A stretch of 64,000 nt of DNA, taken from Jaenimonas drosophilae (lineage: Eukaryota > Euglenozoa > Kinetoplastea > Trypanosomatida > Trypanosomatidae). This document shows, in pieces, positions 9,653 through 19,459 of this stretch (the first letter of the stretch is position 1; every line of letters starts with the position of its first letter). Both the position numbers and the translations under genes were made by a program. The DNA lies in the NCBI GenBank assembly GCA_030849065.1, contig JASAON010001646.1, positions 62,001-126,000 of the forward strand, read 5' to 3'. A model generated the notes under the pieces. It saw only the letters and a list, made by a program, of their open reading frames with translations. It was not told where the DNA came from and ran no database searches.

Positions 9653-12600
9653 TTAGCCGCCAACAATCCCGTTCTGCACCCCGAGTGAGTTGTTGATGTA
9701 GCCCATAAATGACACCCATGCCACCCGAATTGCTGGATGGTCCAAACCAAGTTTGGCGCGGACCACCTCCACAAAGAAGGTACTGTAGCGTACTGCCTGA
9801 AACTCCTCCACCAGCTTCATGAAGAAGTCATCGAACTTGTTGTGGTAGGTGTCGCGAAGGATCTTCTGCATTCCGTCATCCATCTCCGCTGCGGTGAGGC
9901 TCTCATCACCAAGCACGTCAATCACCGCTGTAAGGTGTTGGCCCGCCACTTCACAGGTGTCCAGCAGTGCCCGGTCCTCCTCACGGACTTGCCTCTCACT
10001 CTTCACTCGCGTACCCCCGTCACTTCCGTGAGGTGAGTTGGAATCGGTAATGAGGATGAGGTCGTGCAGAACACTGCTCGCACGTCGACTCACCCGACGC
10101 GATGTCAGAGACTCAGCCGGCAACTTCTTCTCGTCTGCATGCTGCATGTGCTTCAGTGCCGAGAAGACAACGAGACCAACCACCTCGGGGCCCAGCGCAC
10201 TCCAGCTCAAGAACACGACGCGTGCATCATATGTGCTAAGGGTGATGGTGGAGCTCTCCACTTCATCAAAGAGGTCCGTATCATCCTCCAAGGAGCCGTG
10301 TTGCAGGAGGCGCTCCAGTTGATGCAGCTTCGTCTCTCGCTTTGCGTTCAGATTGCGGCACACTGCCAATCGTCGAGCGCATGCCTGCACCAGAATAATC
10401 CGACGTATATCTGCATCATTATAGTTGGTCAGTGGCTGTACCTTTGGCGCGAGTTTGAGCAGCGTGGAAACAACGTGCTGATAAAACGGAGCCCACTCTG
10501 CCTCTGGAAAGTCTGGTGATCGCAATGATCGGGCGAGGGACAGACCAAACAAATCGTAGTCGCGTGGCAGAATGCCAAGCACCGCGAGTTGTACAGCGGG
10601 TGCACGAAGCAGTGGGCTCAGATCGTTCTCTGTGGACTGCAGAAGCTGAAAGAGAAGCTTCAAAAATGCCGTCTCCGCGGCCTCAAAGGAGATGGACGTT
10701 CGGAAGACCCGTGAACGGTATTGTGGGAAAGTTTGGAGGAAGTCCTCAACGGCACTCATGAGCAGGCGGAATGTCTTTCGATTTTGGAAGTGCGCAAGGA
10801 GCACACCGCGGTCGTGGAGGGCAGTCTCTACGCCAGTGGCCGCATCGAGGGAAGGGCTCAATCCAACCAACACTTCCACAGCGGGAAGGAGCGGGTGAAG
10901 GGGCGTCCGTCGCACCACGTGGTCGCACGATGCTAGTAGAGCCATGGAGAGAAAGTCGCAGTAGGCGCTAACCTCCACACGGCAGAGAATGAGTCGTGAG
11001 GCCATCAGAGAGCATAGATAAAAGTACTTGTCCACGCCTTCTGGCCGCAGTCCAGCTGCGAAGGACGCAGCAAGTTCCCGCAGAAACTCATCAACGCCAA
11101 GAAATTGAGAGATGAGTTCTGGGGTAAGGTCCTCCACAATCAAAGTGGGGTTCATGAAGTCCGCGATGAAGTCACGACGCATGTTGCCTAATGCATCCAC
11201 AAACAGCTCCAGAGACTTTGATATTTCCTCGAGAATAGGAGATTGGTAGGCGTCGTAGCAGAGCTCCTGGAGGACCAGGAGCATTCGCTTTGCATTTTCG
11301 CGGCAATCCATGGAAAGAGTGTCCTCATCCGAAAAGGCCTCCTGAAAGTGGATGTAGAGCAGGTTTGGGGCAATGCCGAAGCCGTGGCACCGGACGATGC
11401 AAAGGTACGACTCACCTAGTGAAATAATGTCACGGAAGTGTACCAACGCTACGAGAAGATGAAGCATGGACTTGAAGGCCTCATCTGTGCACCGAACCGT
11501 GTGGCCCTCGTTATCAAAGCTGCGGTTCTTCCGTTGAAGAACCAGTTGAGCTACGCGAATGAAGTCATCGGTAGCACCATCTGTGTAAGACGGATGATGA
11601 AGCAGCATGCTGCTAAGATAGACGTGGCCAGTGCGATCTTGACGGCAGCGGTAGGTGTCGTTGCTAAAATAACGCTGAAGGAAGCGAATGAGGCTGGAAT
11701 CTCCTCGGCGAACAAATCTCCGCGTACTGAGGTTCGACTGTGTGGCGAAGTGATTGATGGCATCACGAACCGATTCAAGGATGTTTTCGAAAGCGGCGGC
11801 ACACGCAGGGGAGTACACCTCAGGGCCAAATGAATGAGCCAGTCCCTGGAGAAGCAGGGCCGCGTACAAGGAGAAGCGGTCAGGAAGCACAGTTTTTCCA
11901 GTGCGTCGCACAAGCTCCTCATTGACGGGTTGAACCACAAGAGTCAGAATTTGCTCCTGTGTGGCTTCAGGGGGAAGGACGGAGATTCGCTCTAGCACAT
12001 CCATCATGTTCGTCGTGAGCCCCATGATGGGGTTAAAGAGCCGCACTTCGCGTTGAAGATATTCCGAAAAAGTGCGCCATAAGTCTGGCTGGCTCTTGAG
12101 CTTCATCCACATGCCCTTGATGAGGACACCATCCACCTTCGACTTTTGACGGAAGTGGTTGCCCACACGTTCCATGAACCCCAGGAACAGCCTTCGCTGT
12201 GAAGGGATGACAAGGGTCACATGGTCAAGTATCGTGTGGCACAGCATATCGCAGCATTGTGGAGCCAGTCGATGCGGCCGAAGCGGGACTAACTTGATGG
12301 CCTCACCAAAGCCCTTGTAGTGCTCCGTCACCGACGCAGTGGCAAGCATTTGGATTAAGAATTCAGTGTTGTTGATGAAGTCAGGGGGCTGCTCTTCCGC
12401 TGTGAACTGAATATTCAGCAGCTCACGAAATTTCCTCACGATTTCCTCCAGGTCACTATAACGAATTTGAAGCCAGATTCCTGATCGAGCCAAGGACTGC
12501 ATACGGTACTGCTCTCGATCCACGTCATCACTGTTCTCTCCGTTCGCCTCTCCCAGCTCCACCTTGTTGTAGGTGGCTGTGGCCTCTAACAAATCTTCCA

Positions 12601-12817
12601 AGTGGATGGCATCGCTGCGTGCTCGGCTCATAATTCGGGCCTGCACCAGCTCTGCCATAAACTTTGCAGGTCGGTTGGGGCGCTTATCCGCGACTTGGTA
12701 AATGAGTGTGTCGAGCAGCCCATGGAGGTTGTGTCGTGCAGCATAGGTTATGGAATCAGTGTCCAGCGCGAGGGTGGTGCTGTCGAAGCTATCGAGTTCC
12801 GGATCCTCATGGTGCAT
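9653..12817 (-). CDS. RIIa-docking protein with C-terminal globin-like domain (possible multi-globin)
   Basis: 1054 residues, predicted all helical. Residues 26-62 resemble the RIIa/Dpy-30 dimerisation-docking motif (LLDTLIYQVADKRPNRP, then a Phe-containing helix), which tethers proteins in the PKA pathway and in axonemal complexes. Residues 855-1040 fit a globin: helix A with SW (W872), helix B EVVGLVVF, candidate distal H961, candidate proximal H992 (31 residues apart; 29 in myoglobin), G helix, and an H helix starting after AW (W1034). About 45 extra residues sit between helices B and E. A second half-pattern, GILPRDYDLFGLSLARSL ending in EW (W775), lies at 748-790, and weaker G/H-like ends occur near 310-357 and 480-520, without a histidine at the proximal position. 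So up to five or six globin-like repeats are possible. A generic helical-repeat protein is the alternative. Confidence 0.55.
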   Translation of the reverse strand: MHHEDPELDSFDSTTLALDTDSITYAARHNLHGLLDTLIYQVADKRPNRPAKFMAELVQARIMSRARSDAIHLEDLLEATATYNKVELGEANGENSDDVDREQYRMQSLARSGIWLQIRYSDLEEIVRKFRELLNIQFTAEEQPPDFINNTEFLIQMLATASVTEHYKGFGEAIKLVPLRPHRLAPQCCDMLCHTILDHVTLVIPSQRRLFLGFMERVGNHFRQKSKVDGVLIKGMWMKLKSQPDLWRTFSEYLQREVRLFNPIMGLTTNMMDVLERISVLPPEATQEQILTLVVQPVNEELVRRTGKTVLPDRFSLYAALLLQGLAHSFGPEVYSPACAAAFENILESVRDAINHFATQSNLSTRRFVRRGDSSLIRFLQRYFSNDTYRCRQDRTGHVYLSSMLLHHPSYTDGATDDFIRVAQLVLQRKNRSFDNEGHTVRCTDEAFKSMLHLLVALVHFRDIISLGESYLCIVRCHGFGIAPNLLYIHFQEAFSDEDTLSMDCRENAKRMLLVLQELCYDAYQSPILEEISKSLELFVDALGNMRRDFIADFMNPTLIVEDLTPELISQFLGVDEFLRELAASFAAGLRPEGVDKYFYLCSLMASRLILCRVEVSAYCDFLSMALLASCDHVVRRTPLHPLLPAVEVLVGLSPSLDAATGVETALHDRGVLLAHFQNRKTFRLLMSAVEDFLQTFPQYRSRVFRTSISFEAAETAFLKLLFQLLQSTENDLSPLLRAPAVQLAVLGILPRDYDLFGLSLARSLRSPDFPEAEWAPFYQHVVSTLLKLAPKVQPLTNYNDADIRRIILVQACARRLAVCRNLNAKRETKLHQLERLLQHGSLEDDTDLFDEVESSTITLSTYDARVVFLSWSALGPEVVGLVVFSALKHMQHADEKKLPAESLTSRRVSRRASSVLHDLILITDSNSPHGSDGGTRVKSERQVREEDRALLDTCEVAGQHLTAVIDVLGDESLTAAEMDDGMQKILRDTYHNKFDDFFMKLVEEFQAVRYSTFFVEVVRAKLGLDHPAIRVAWVSFMGYINNSLGVQNGIVGG

Positions 12818-14087
12818 GATGTATAAGTTCTCTCACCGAATACAGCACTGAAGTGATGGTGGCTCTCTCGGCCCCTCCCACGTAATGGCTTGGGTGTGGC
12901 AAGTATGTATTTCCTCCTACCGCAAAGGATGAGGAGGAAGATGAATGTGGGGAGAAGGGTGCACTCCCAACACCAGAGATCTCAATGCTAATGGGTGTGG
13001 GCAACAGCAATGCTGTTACAACACACAAAGAGTTGAAAGAGAAGAAGCGCGAGTGTCTATTGACTATCACTGCATGGAAGCGCATCAATTCTTTCCCAAG
13101 ACTGCAATACAGCCTCAAAGCCCCGCCCCTGAACCGACTTCTCACACGAGACATTCGGTGTCAAGTTTGGGAAAATTTCTTCACAGTCACTACACCAGCC
13201 ACCCCAAGCAAAGATGAGGTGCGACGCTATACTCTAATGCGTACAATATCAATACAGGAAGGTTCACCTCGTCTCATCCGTATCCCGGCGATCTCCCCCT
13301 TCCTGCAATCTTCACACTCAGTGAAGCCTCGTTTCCCTGGGTTCATGGCTCTCACAAAAGAGTCGTGGACATGAGATGGACGAGCAAGAAGGTGGTGATC
13401 GCTGCACACACTGGGTGTCAGGGCACAAAGGAAGTCGGGCATATGCCCAGAAATTGCAAGTAAGCCGTCAAGTTAGTGACTTCAGGGTATTGAGCCATGT
13501 GGGTGGTGATGTAGAACGAAAAAAAAGACGTATGAAAATTCATGTCAAAGAAAACAAATGAAACCAAAGTTGAGAGCTCAGCTTCCACCCATGACAACGA
13601 ATGTCAGTCATTCCCCCAAGTACCATCTCCAAGCCCCACTGCTTTGCCTACGATGGTCGTCGAACATCGTAGTAGTGTGGGTATGCCGTATCTCCAACAG
13701 GATTGCGGAGATGTGTGGGGATGGGGGGGAAGTACTAGGGAAGACCAGCTCTAATTTCATCGACTCGTGATTCGTTGCCACAACATTGTTGTGACTTCAG
13801 TTGAGGGCAGGAAGTGCAACACATATTGAGGGAAAGAAATGCAACAAGCCAATTGCCGGAAATGAAGGTTCGATGGAGATGGAGTGGAGAAAAGTGAGTC
13901 TCGGGGAGGAAGAGGTACAGAAGGAGGGGTATCTATGACGAAGTGCGATGCCATGCTTGGAGAGGGAGTGGCCGTTGGTACTGATGGCGTCTACCAACGA
14001 AAACACAACGGCCACTACCCTCGCCTAAATCCTCATCACTATGCGCATGCGTACCAGGTTACCTGACATCCTGTTGATAGAAGGGAG
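12818..14087. other. Intergenic, 1.27 kb
   Basis: No gene recognised. Purine-rich on plus at about 12921-12958 (pyrimidine tract on minus) with AG at 12917-12918, a likely acceptor for the large globin-like gene about 100 bases downstream. The rest is 3' flank of the first histone H1 gene. Confidence 0.5.
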
Positions 14088-14363
14088 TTACTTCTTGGCG
14101 ACCTTCTTGGCGGCCTTCTTGGGGGCAGCCTTCTTGGCGGCCTTCTTAGGGGCAGCCTTCTTGGCAGCAGCCTTCTTGGGAGCGGCCTTCTTCGCGGCCT
14201 TCTTGGCTACCTTCTTAGGGGCGGACTTCTTCATCGCCTTCTTGGGGGCGGCCTTCTTCATCGCCTTCTTGGGGGCCTTCTTGGAGGCCTTCTTGGCAGC
14301 AGCCTTCTTGGGGGCAGCCTTCTTGATAGCGGCGATGGCAGCAGCAGCGTTGGGAGTGGCCAT
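14088..14363 (-). CDS. Histone H1-like protein, copy A
   Basis: 91 residues made almost only of Lys, Ala and Pro: the start MATPNAAAAIAAIKKAAPKK is followed by repeats of AAPKK and AKKA. This is the kinetoplastid form of linker histone, equivalent to the basic C-terminal tail of animal H1 without the winged-helix globular domain. It would bind linker DNA and modulate chromatin compaction. It differs from copy B in repeat number and by KKSAPKK and KKASKKAPKK units. Putative spliced-leader acceptor AG at 14429-14430, preceded by a T-run, giving a 65-base 5' UTR. The antisense strand of such repeats creates long false frames. Confidence 0.9.
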   Translation of the reverse strand: MATPNAAAAIAAIKKAAPKKAAAKKASKKAPKKAMKKAAPKKAMKKSAPKKVAKKAAKKAAPKKAAAKKAAPKKAAKKAAPKKAAKKVAKK

Positions 14364-14782
14364 AATGACAGATACTTCGGGGAGTGAGTGTGGAGGATGT
14401 GGTAAATTGAGCGAAAGAGGATGGCAATCTAATCAGCAAAAAAAAGGCGAAAGTATGAAGAAACAAAGGGCACGCAAACAGAACAAATTTAGTCACACAC
14501 GAATCGCTCCATCATCGTCCTTCGCCGCAAGAAGGATTCACCCCTCCTCTTATTAGAAGAGGGAAATTCCACTCTTGTCGGACAAAGGGTTACACACACA
14601 CACATTGGCAGCCTTCTCCGAAAATTGGCGATTGCATCTTTTGGTTTTTTTGAGAGATACAAGAGATAAACTAAAGAGAGGAGGTCAAAGGAAAAACAAC
14701 GACATCTATGACCGCATGCCCATCCTCACATGTGGCGCATGCGTACAGGAGTGCCCGGCTTCCCGCTTGACGAGGAAGCCGT
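14364..14782. other. Intergenic between histone H1 copies
   Basis: Contains the acceptor for copy A (T-rich tract then ATTAG at 14429-14433, minus strand) and the 3' flank of copy B. No additional gene seen. Confidence 0.6.
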
Positions 14783-15052
14783 TTACTTCTTGGCGACCTT
14801 CTTGGCAGCCTTCTTGGCGGCCTTCTTGGCAACACGCTTGGGGGACGCCTTCTTCGCAACCTTCTTCGCGCCAGCCTTCTTCATGGCCTTCTTGGGGGCA
14901 GCCTTCTTGGCAGCGGCCTTCTTGGGGGCGGCCTTCTTGGCAGCAGCCTTCTTGGGGGCAGCCTTCTTGCCAGCGGCCTTCTTGGCGGCAGCCTTCTTGG
15001 GGGCAGCCTTCTTGATGGCAGCGATGGCAGCAGCAGCGGTGGGAGTGGCCAT
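14783..15052 (-). CDS. Histone H1-like protein, copy B
   Basis: 89 residues from the ATG at 15050-15052, beginning MATPTAAAAIAAIKKAAPKK and continuing with AAAKKAAPKK repeats. The frame is open for 34 codons upstream, where a hydrophobic stretch mimics a signal peptide, but that lies upstream of the predicted acceptor AG at 15099-15100, so the short start is preferred (46-base 5' UTR). Same role as copy A: short lysine-rich linker histone lacking a globular domain. The two genes share the N-terminal 20 residues except one, and a similar acceptor (TATTAGATT against GATTAGATT), but the remaining flanks differ. Confidence 0.9.
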   Translation of the reverse strand: MATPTAAAAIAAIKKAAPKKAAAKKAAGKKAAPKKAAAKKAAPKKAAAKKAAPKKAMKKAGAKKVAKKASPKRVAKKAAKKAAKKVAKK

Positions 15053-15510
15053 GTTGAGATGAGAGATGAAGTGTGGGTTGGTTTGAGAAGTAGCGAATCT
15101 AATACACAACAAAAGACAAAGAAATATGACAGTATGTGTACGGAAGAAATTCATTCATTTTTTCAGAAGCCTCCAAGTGAAGAGGCAAGGACAGTGTAAG
15201 CTCCACATGCTGAGTGTTCGTCCATTATGATGCGCGAGCCATCATCAGTCATCCTCTGACGCAACGATGAGCCCCAAAAAAAGCACAAAGAAAAGGGAAA
15301 GGATTGATCTGGAGTCAATGACTTTTGGGTGGAAAGTACGGTACGCATGTATCAGTCCCAACAGCGGAGCGCATCTATTCACTGTACTTCGCTAGCTCCG
15401 CCTTGCTGTGCAATGTGAATCCGGTCCATCCTTCATTTGCTCTCCTTTACCCCAAAACGCTCAGAATAAGGCCTCGATGCCTACATCTGAAGGTGAACGA
15501 GCGGAGAAGA
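15053..15510. other. Intergenic; left edge of the low-GC3 block
   Basis: Acceptor for H1 copy B at 15099-15100. No gene seen. Coding sequence to the right of this gap uses markedly more A/T-ending codons than that to the left. Confidence 0.5.
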
Positions 15511-16473
15511 CTAAGCTTCTTTGTCGTACTTCTCAATGATATCGTGCGACGGCCACACACGGACCATACCATCTTCCGCTCCTGATGTGTACGAGTTACC
15601 GTCAGGTGCCCACCGAATATGGAAAATTGGCCCATGGTGTCCACGATTACACTCCAACTCCGTGCCATCCAAAGTGAATTCTTTTGCCTTCAACTTGGAG
15701 CCTGCCACAACATTTTGTCCGTTGGGAGAAAGTGAGGCACAGGCAACGTCTTCACTCGTGACGAAGCTGTTTTTGACCTCAAGCGTAGTAGTGTCAATAA
15801 AACTGATACTCTTCTCATGCGCAGCGACAAGAGAATGATGGTGCGTGTACTCAAGAAAATTGAGCTTCGGAATCTCTCGGCGTAAGTACGGGGAGGAGGT
15901 ATCGCGAAGATCCCATTTCATAACAACGTTATCTCCAGCAGTCACCATTGAGTTTGAGTCTATGAAATAACACGCTTTCACATTTGGTGCCTCCGGTGAA
16001 CTGAAGGAAATAGGCTCTGCATCGTACTTGTTCGCGTCAAATATACGAATAAGGCCATCCACGCAACCGGTTGCGATTCGCTGTTCCAACCAATCGCACG
16101 ATTTCAAATACTTCGGGTGACTCCAGGTATGCAGTTTTTGTCCAGTGAGGGCATCCCACACCATGGCTGAGTAGTCACCGCTCCCTGTCACCAAATGAGT
16201 CGCACCGGCATTAAACGAGCTGCAATATACTGCTCCTTTGTGGCCCTCAAATGTTCCAACCCAATCACCAGTCTGTCCGTTGCGGAGCATCGGCTTGGTA
16301 TCATGGCAAGACGTGACAAACCAAAAAGTATTGTCAACAATCTCACTGTAATTGATGTGGCACACAGGCCGAGTATGGCCCGTGCAAATTTTCACCTTGA
16401 CAATATCATTGTTGCTATTTGGCGCAGCTGCTGCCGCGGGCTTGCTAGTGGGAGCGGTGTATTTTGCGCTCAT
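15511..16473 (-). CDS. STRAP/UNRIP-type WD40 repeat protein
   Basis: 320 residues from the ATG at 16471-16473 (two more codons upstream only with TTG). Seven WD40-like blades are expected; visible ones include GHTRPVCHINYS, GHKGAVYCSSFN with SGDYSAMVWD, VDGLIRIFD, DNVVMKWD and GHHGPIFHIRWAPDG with AEDGMVRVW at the C-terminus. Order and several segments (KPMLRNGQTGDWVGTFEGHK) match animal STRAP, which belongs to the SMN-Gemin complex assembling Sm cores on snRNAs. In kinetoplastids, which depend on trans-splicing snRNPs, an equivalent role is plausible but not shown. Acceptor AG at 16499-16500, leaving a 25-base 5' UTR. Codons are A/T-ending relative to genes left of 15 kb. Confidence 0.85.
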   Translation of the reverse strand: MSAKYTAPTSKPAAAAAPNSNNDIVKVKICTGHTRPVCHINYSEIVDNTFWFVTSCHDTKPMLRNGQTGDWVGTFEGHKGAVYCSSFNAGATHLVTGSGDYSAMVWDALTGQKLHTWSHPKYLKSCDWLEQRIATGCVDGLIRIFDANKYDAEPISFSSPEAPNVKACYFIDSNSMVTAGDNVVMKWDLRDTSSPYLRREIPKLNFLEYTHHHSLVAAHEKSISFIDTTTLEVKNSFVTSEDVACASLSPNGQNVVAGSKLKAKEFTLDGTELECNRGHHGPIFHIRWAPDGNSYTSGAEDGMVRVWPSHDIIEKYDKEA

Positions 16474-17041
16474 TTGCAAATGAAACGACTAGTACACACT
16501 GAGCCACAAGCACAAGAAAAAGAACTAGACACGGAAATTGTCACGAGACTCCGCAAAAAAAGCTGTCAAATGTTGGAGACTCTCCTCTTGTCAAAAGGCT
16601 TCGTTCTCAAAAATAAAAGCTATTGTTGAGGAGAATAGATCGCAATAGAAAGAAAGAGATTGCAATGGCTATATTCCGGCCATTTGGTGACGATTCCTAC
16701 ACATATATTAACTGAGAAATAATTCGAAATTTCATTACGGTCACATATTTATGGGAATTACGAATGAATGATTGTCTACGTTCTGTGAATCAGAAAACTG
16801 ATTCGGATAAGAGAAAAAATGAACGATTCATTGGTCATTGCTCAAGTGGCTGTACTGCTATCAAGCACTTTCTTCAGACCAAATTCCAAATGCCGTTCAC
16901 TTTCTCTCTATTTTTTTCAGGACACACGCAGATCTCCTTTGCCAATTTGTTCCCGTGTGTTTAAAATAGTGTGCAAGAATTTCTCGCAGAAAGGGATCAA
17001 ACTCCCACACCTGCACGAAGTGTGTGAGCACCAATGTCAAA
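16474..17041. other. Intergenic, A/T-rich
   Basis: Separates CCT2 (3' side) and STRAP (5' side). The stretch about 16,600-16,800 is distinctly A/T-rich. STRAP acceptor AG at 16499-16500. No gene seen. Confidence 0.5.
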
Positions 17042-18631
17042 TTACTGGGTGCGCTGGCGGGGAACTGCTCGGAGCACATCATCTACACGCAAGATCATCT
17101 CAGCAGCCTCAGAAGCGTAGGCTACTACTGAGCTCTTAACCTTGAAGGATTCCGTAATACCAAGCACTTTCACATCGGCAATATCACCCTTAATTACGTC
17201 AATGCCGTAGCTCTTGTTGCCAGCGTAGTGCTCTGCTTGGAGACGGGTAACGAGATCATTGCTGTCAAGACCGGCGTTGTCAGCAATAACTGCCGGGAGG
17301 GTACGAAGTGCATTGGCGAAAGCCATCATGGCAAGCTGCTTCTTTCCATGAATAGTCTTGGCATTGTTTTCCACAGCCTGAGCCATGAGAAACTCTGAGC
17401 ATCCTGCGCCAAGGATGGTGCGCGTCTCCTTCACAGTTTCAGAAATCACACAAACGGCGTCATGAATAGAGCGCTCAGCCTCATCCAGAATGTGGCGAGA
17501 AGTTCCGCGGAGGACAATTGTGCAAGCTTCTCCCTTAGGCAATCCAGAAAAGCGAATCACCGTACCTTCACCAATCATAATTTCGTCAATGCGCTCAGCA
17601 AACCCGTACTGAACGTTTGAAGTCTCCTCAAACGTAGATACCACATCTGCACCTAATGCCTTCGCAAGACGCTCGATGCCATCGAAATCTGCATGCTCAA
17701 TAGCCATAATTCCGTGCTGAGCAAATATCTCTTCGGGGTAGTTGTAGATAAGCTGGCGGTTAATGAAGCAGTTGATATCGTGCTTGATAATATTCATGCA
17801 CTTCGTCTTCATCTTGGCCTTTTCGGATGCCTCCACTTCAGCTAGGCCCGAAACACTATCCACATTCACCTTGGCACCAAAGATCTTGATTTTGTCCGTA
17901 TCCATGGGAGTGTTTGCGACCATGATTTTGGCGTTCTCAAGGTGACGAGGCTGGCCAATGCCAATCTTCTTGTCAAGAAGAAATCCAGGCTCAAGGTAGC
18001 TGTCCCGCAAAGTTCCACCAAGCTTCTTCATGATGTTAATCATCTCGAGATTTCCGCTTCCCTTAAGACGCAGAACTGCATCTACGCAGAGCTTGGCAAA
18101 ATGGTCAGACTCAACAGTGATAATCTTGGAGCTCAAGGTGGTCTTAGCAATACGAATGAGATCTTGGTAAAACAGCTTTTCGTCGTTTCCATGGTCCTCA
18201 GCAGAGGCTTTAAGCGCTTCCAACGCGACGGAAGATGCAAGGCGGTATCCCTCAATAATTGTCTGAGGGTGAATTGACTGATCAAGAAGCTTTTCAGCAT
18301 TGCGGAGAAGCTCACCAGCAAGAACAGTGACACTAGTAGTTCCATCACCAACTTCGTCATCCTGTGTCTTGCTCATATCGATAAGGATTTTTGCCGCTGG
18401 GTTATCCATGAACAAAGACTTCAGAATAGTCGCGCCATCGTTGGTGACACGTACCTGCTGTGAGCGATCCATTCCTTGGAGAATCTTATCCATGCCCTTA
18501 GGTCCAAGAGTAGTTTTGACCATGTCAGCAACTGAGACAGCACCCATAATATTCATGAGCCTGGCGCGCTCGCCCTTCTCCTCAGAAGCTCCATCTCGCA
18601 GGACCTGCGAAGCTTGGTTAGTAAACATCAT
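17042..18631 (-). CDS. CCT2: T-complex protein 1 subunit beta (CCT2 chaperonin)
   Basis: 529 residues, the normal full length for CCT beta. Group II chaperonin signatures are present in order: [22 protein letters not shown], the ATPase segment [19 protein letters not shown] with its catalytic Asp, [50 protein letters not shown] and [12 protein letters not shown]. Beta identity follows from [16 protein letters not shown] and the [10 protein letters not shown] segment. It forms one of eight subunits of the cytosolic TRiC/CCT double ring that folds actin, tubulins and WD40 proteins. First gene left of the divergent strand switch; acceptor AG at 18647-18648 gives a very short (about 15-base) 5' UTR. 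Low GC at third positions is unusual for a well-expressed chaperonin. Confidence 0.95.
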   Translation of the reverse strand: MMFTNQASQVLRDGASEEKGERARLMNIMGAVSVADMVKTTLGPKGMDKILQGMDRSQQVRVTNDGATILKSLFMDNPAAKILIDMSKTQDDEVGDGTTSVTVLAGELLRNAEKLLDQSIHPQTIIEGYRLASSVALEALKASAEDHGNDEKLFYQDLIRIAKTTLSSKIITVESDHFAKLCVDAVLRLKGSGNLEMINIMKKLGGTLRDSYLEPGFLLDKKIGIGQPRHLENAKIMVANTPMDTDKIKIFGAKVNVDSVSGLAEVEASEKAKMKTKCMNIIKHDINCFINRQLIYNYPEEIFAQHGIMAIEHADFDGIERLAKALGADVVSTFEETSNVQYGFAERIDEIMIGEGTVIRFSGLPKGEACTIVLRGTSRHILDEAERSIHDAVCVISETVKETRTILGAGCSEFLMAQAVENNAKTIHGKKQLAMMAFANALRTLPAVIADNAGLDSNDLVTRLQAEHYAGNKSYGIDVIKGDIADVKVLGITESFKVKSSVVAYASEAAEMILRVDDVLRAVPRQRTQ

Positions 18632-19459
18632 GATGAAAACCTGATACTAATAAAAAAGAAAGAAAAGTAGTTGAAATTTAGGGAACAAATTGTTGTTGTC
18701 AAAAGGATAGCATTGAATTCACAACTGCGGCCCCACGTACAAAATAACCATCAATCGCTGTGGATGAACACGTTGTTGTCGCTAAAAAAACGGGAAAAAT
18801 ACATCTATCCCTTTCTAGAGAACGATTCTACCGATTGGCCCACAATTGATTTGCAGTAGAGTTCTCAAGGGCTTGCGCTTGAAGAGTGAAAAACCCAAGC
18901 AAATAGTACGCAGAACTTGCCGCCGGCAGAGTCAGCCCCCCCCCCCATAAGGTTAAGGAATCTTCGTGGCTATTGGTGCGCCGCAACCCACGCCCCACTA
19001 ATACCATCAACAAAGTTCACCGCCAAGAGTCAATCACATATGATCCAGACATGGCTTCCTGCTCGGCGCGTCGTGAACACACTAGATGCGAACAAGCTTA
19101 AACACAGCAACGGCGGTAGCGCATTTCCCCCCCCCCCCCCATCCAAACCCCAAGGAGCCCCCCCCCCCATTCCCCCACCCCCAATTCCCCCGCACTTGCG
19201 GCCAAATTTCCCTTCGAGCACAGCGTGCACAAAAAGGAATCGTTGTATTCCCACCCCCCCCGAGTAAATGAGCACCGGCCCCCACTCCCACAACTCTCGC
19301 TCTATTCCTCCCTGCACTGTGGCTGTTGGCACCAGGGGTTTTTGCATGCTGATGCTTGAAAGTTACTGGTTGCTCTTTTGAGGTACTTGTCTTTCCGTTC
19401 TCTTTCGATTATATTTTTCGACTGCATAGTTACCGGAGCTCGGGAGGACAGTGAGTGCA
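18632..19459. promoter_or_regulatory. Divergent strand-switch region, probable transcription start
   Basis: All genes to the left run minus and all to the right run plus, so transcription diverges from here. Four C-homopolymers lie on the plus strand: 18936-18946 (11), 19127-19140 (14), 19158-19168 (11) and 19254-19261 (8), with shorter runs at 19172-19176, 19178-19182 and 19187-19191. The minus strand thus carries clustered G-tracts able to form G-quadruplexes. In Leishmania and Trypanosoma, divergent switch regions are Pol II start zones and often hold G/C tracts. A CCT2 acceptor (18647-18648) and a USP acceptor (19428-19429) bound the region. No tRNA or other gene was found in it. Confidence 0.75.

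Noticed and set aside
9653..12817. Exportin/importin-like helical-repeat identity for the 1054-residue protein
   Set aside because: Length and helicity fit, but no CRM1 or importin signature is visible, while the C-terminal globin pattern and N-terminal RIIa-like motif are specific. Kept as the alternative in the entry.
14088..15052. Regular repeats in the H1 genes as a CRISPR or satellite array
   Set aside because: The period is the AAPKK/AKKA codon pattern in an open frame; there are no unique spacers.
15053..15154. Hydrophobic N-terminal extension of histone H1 copy B
   Set aside because: Lies across the predicted acceptor at 15099-15100; a secretory signal on a linker histone is implausible, and copy A starts at the equivalent MATP.
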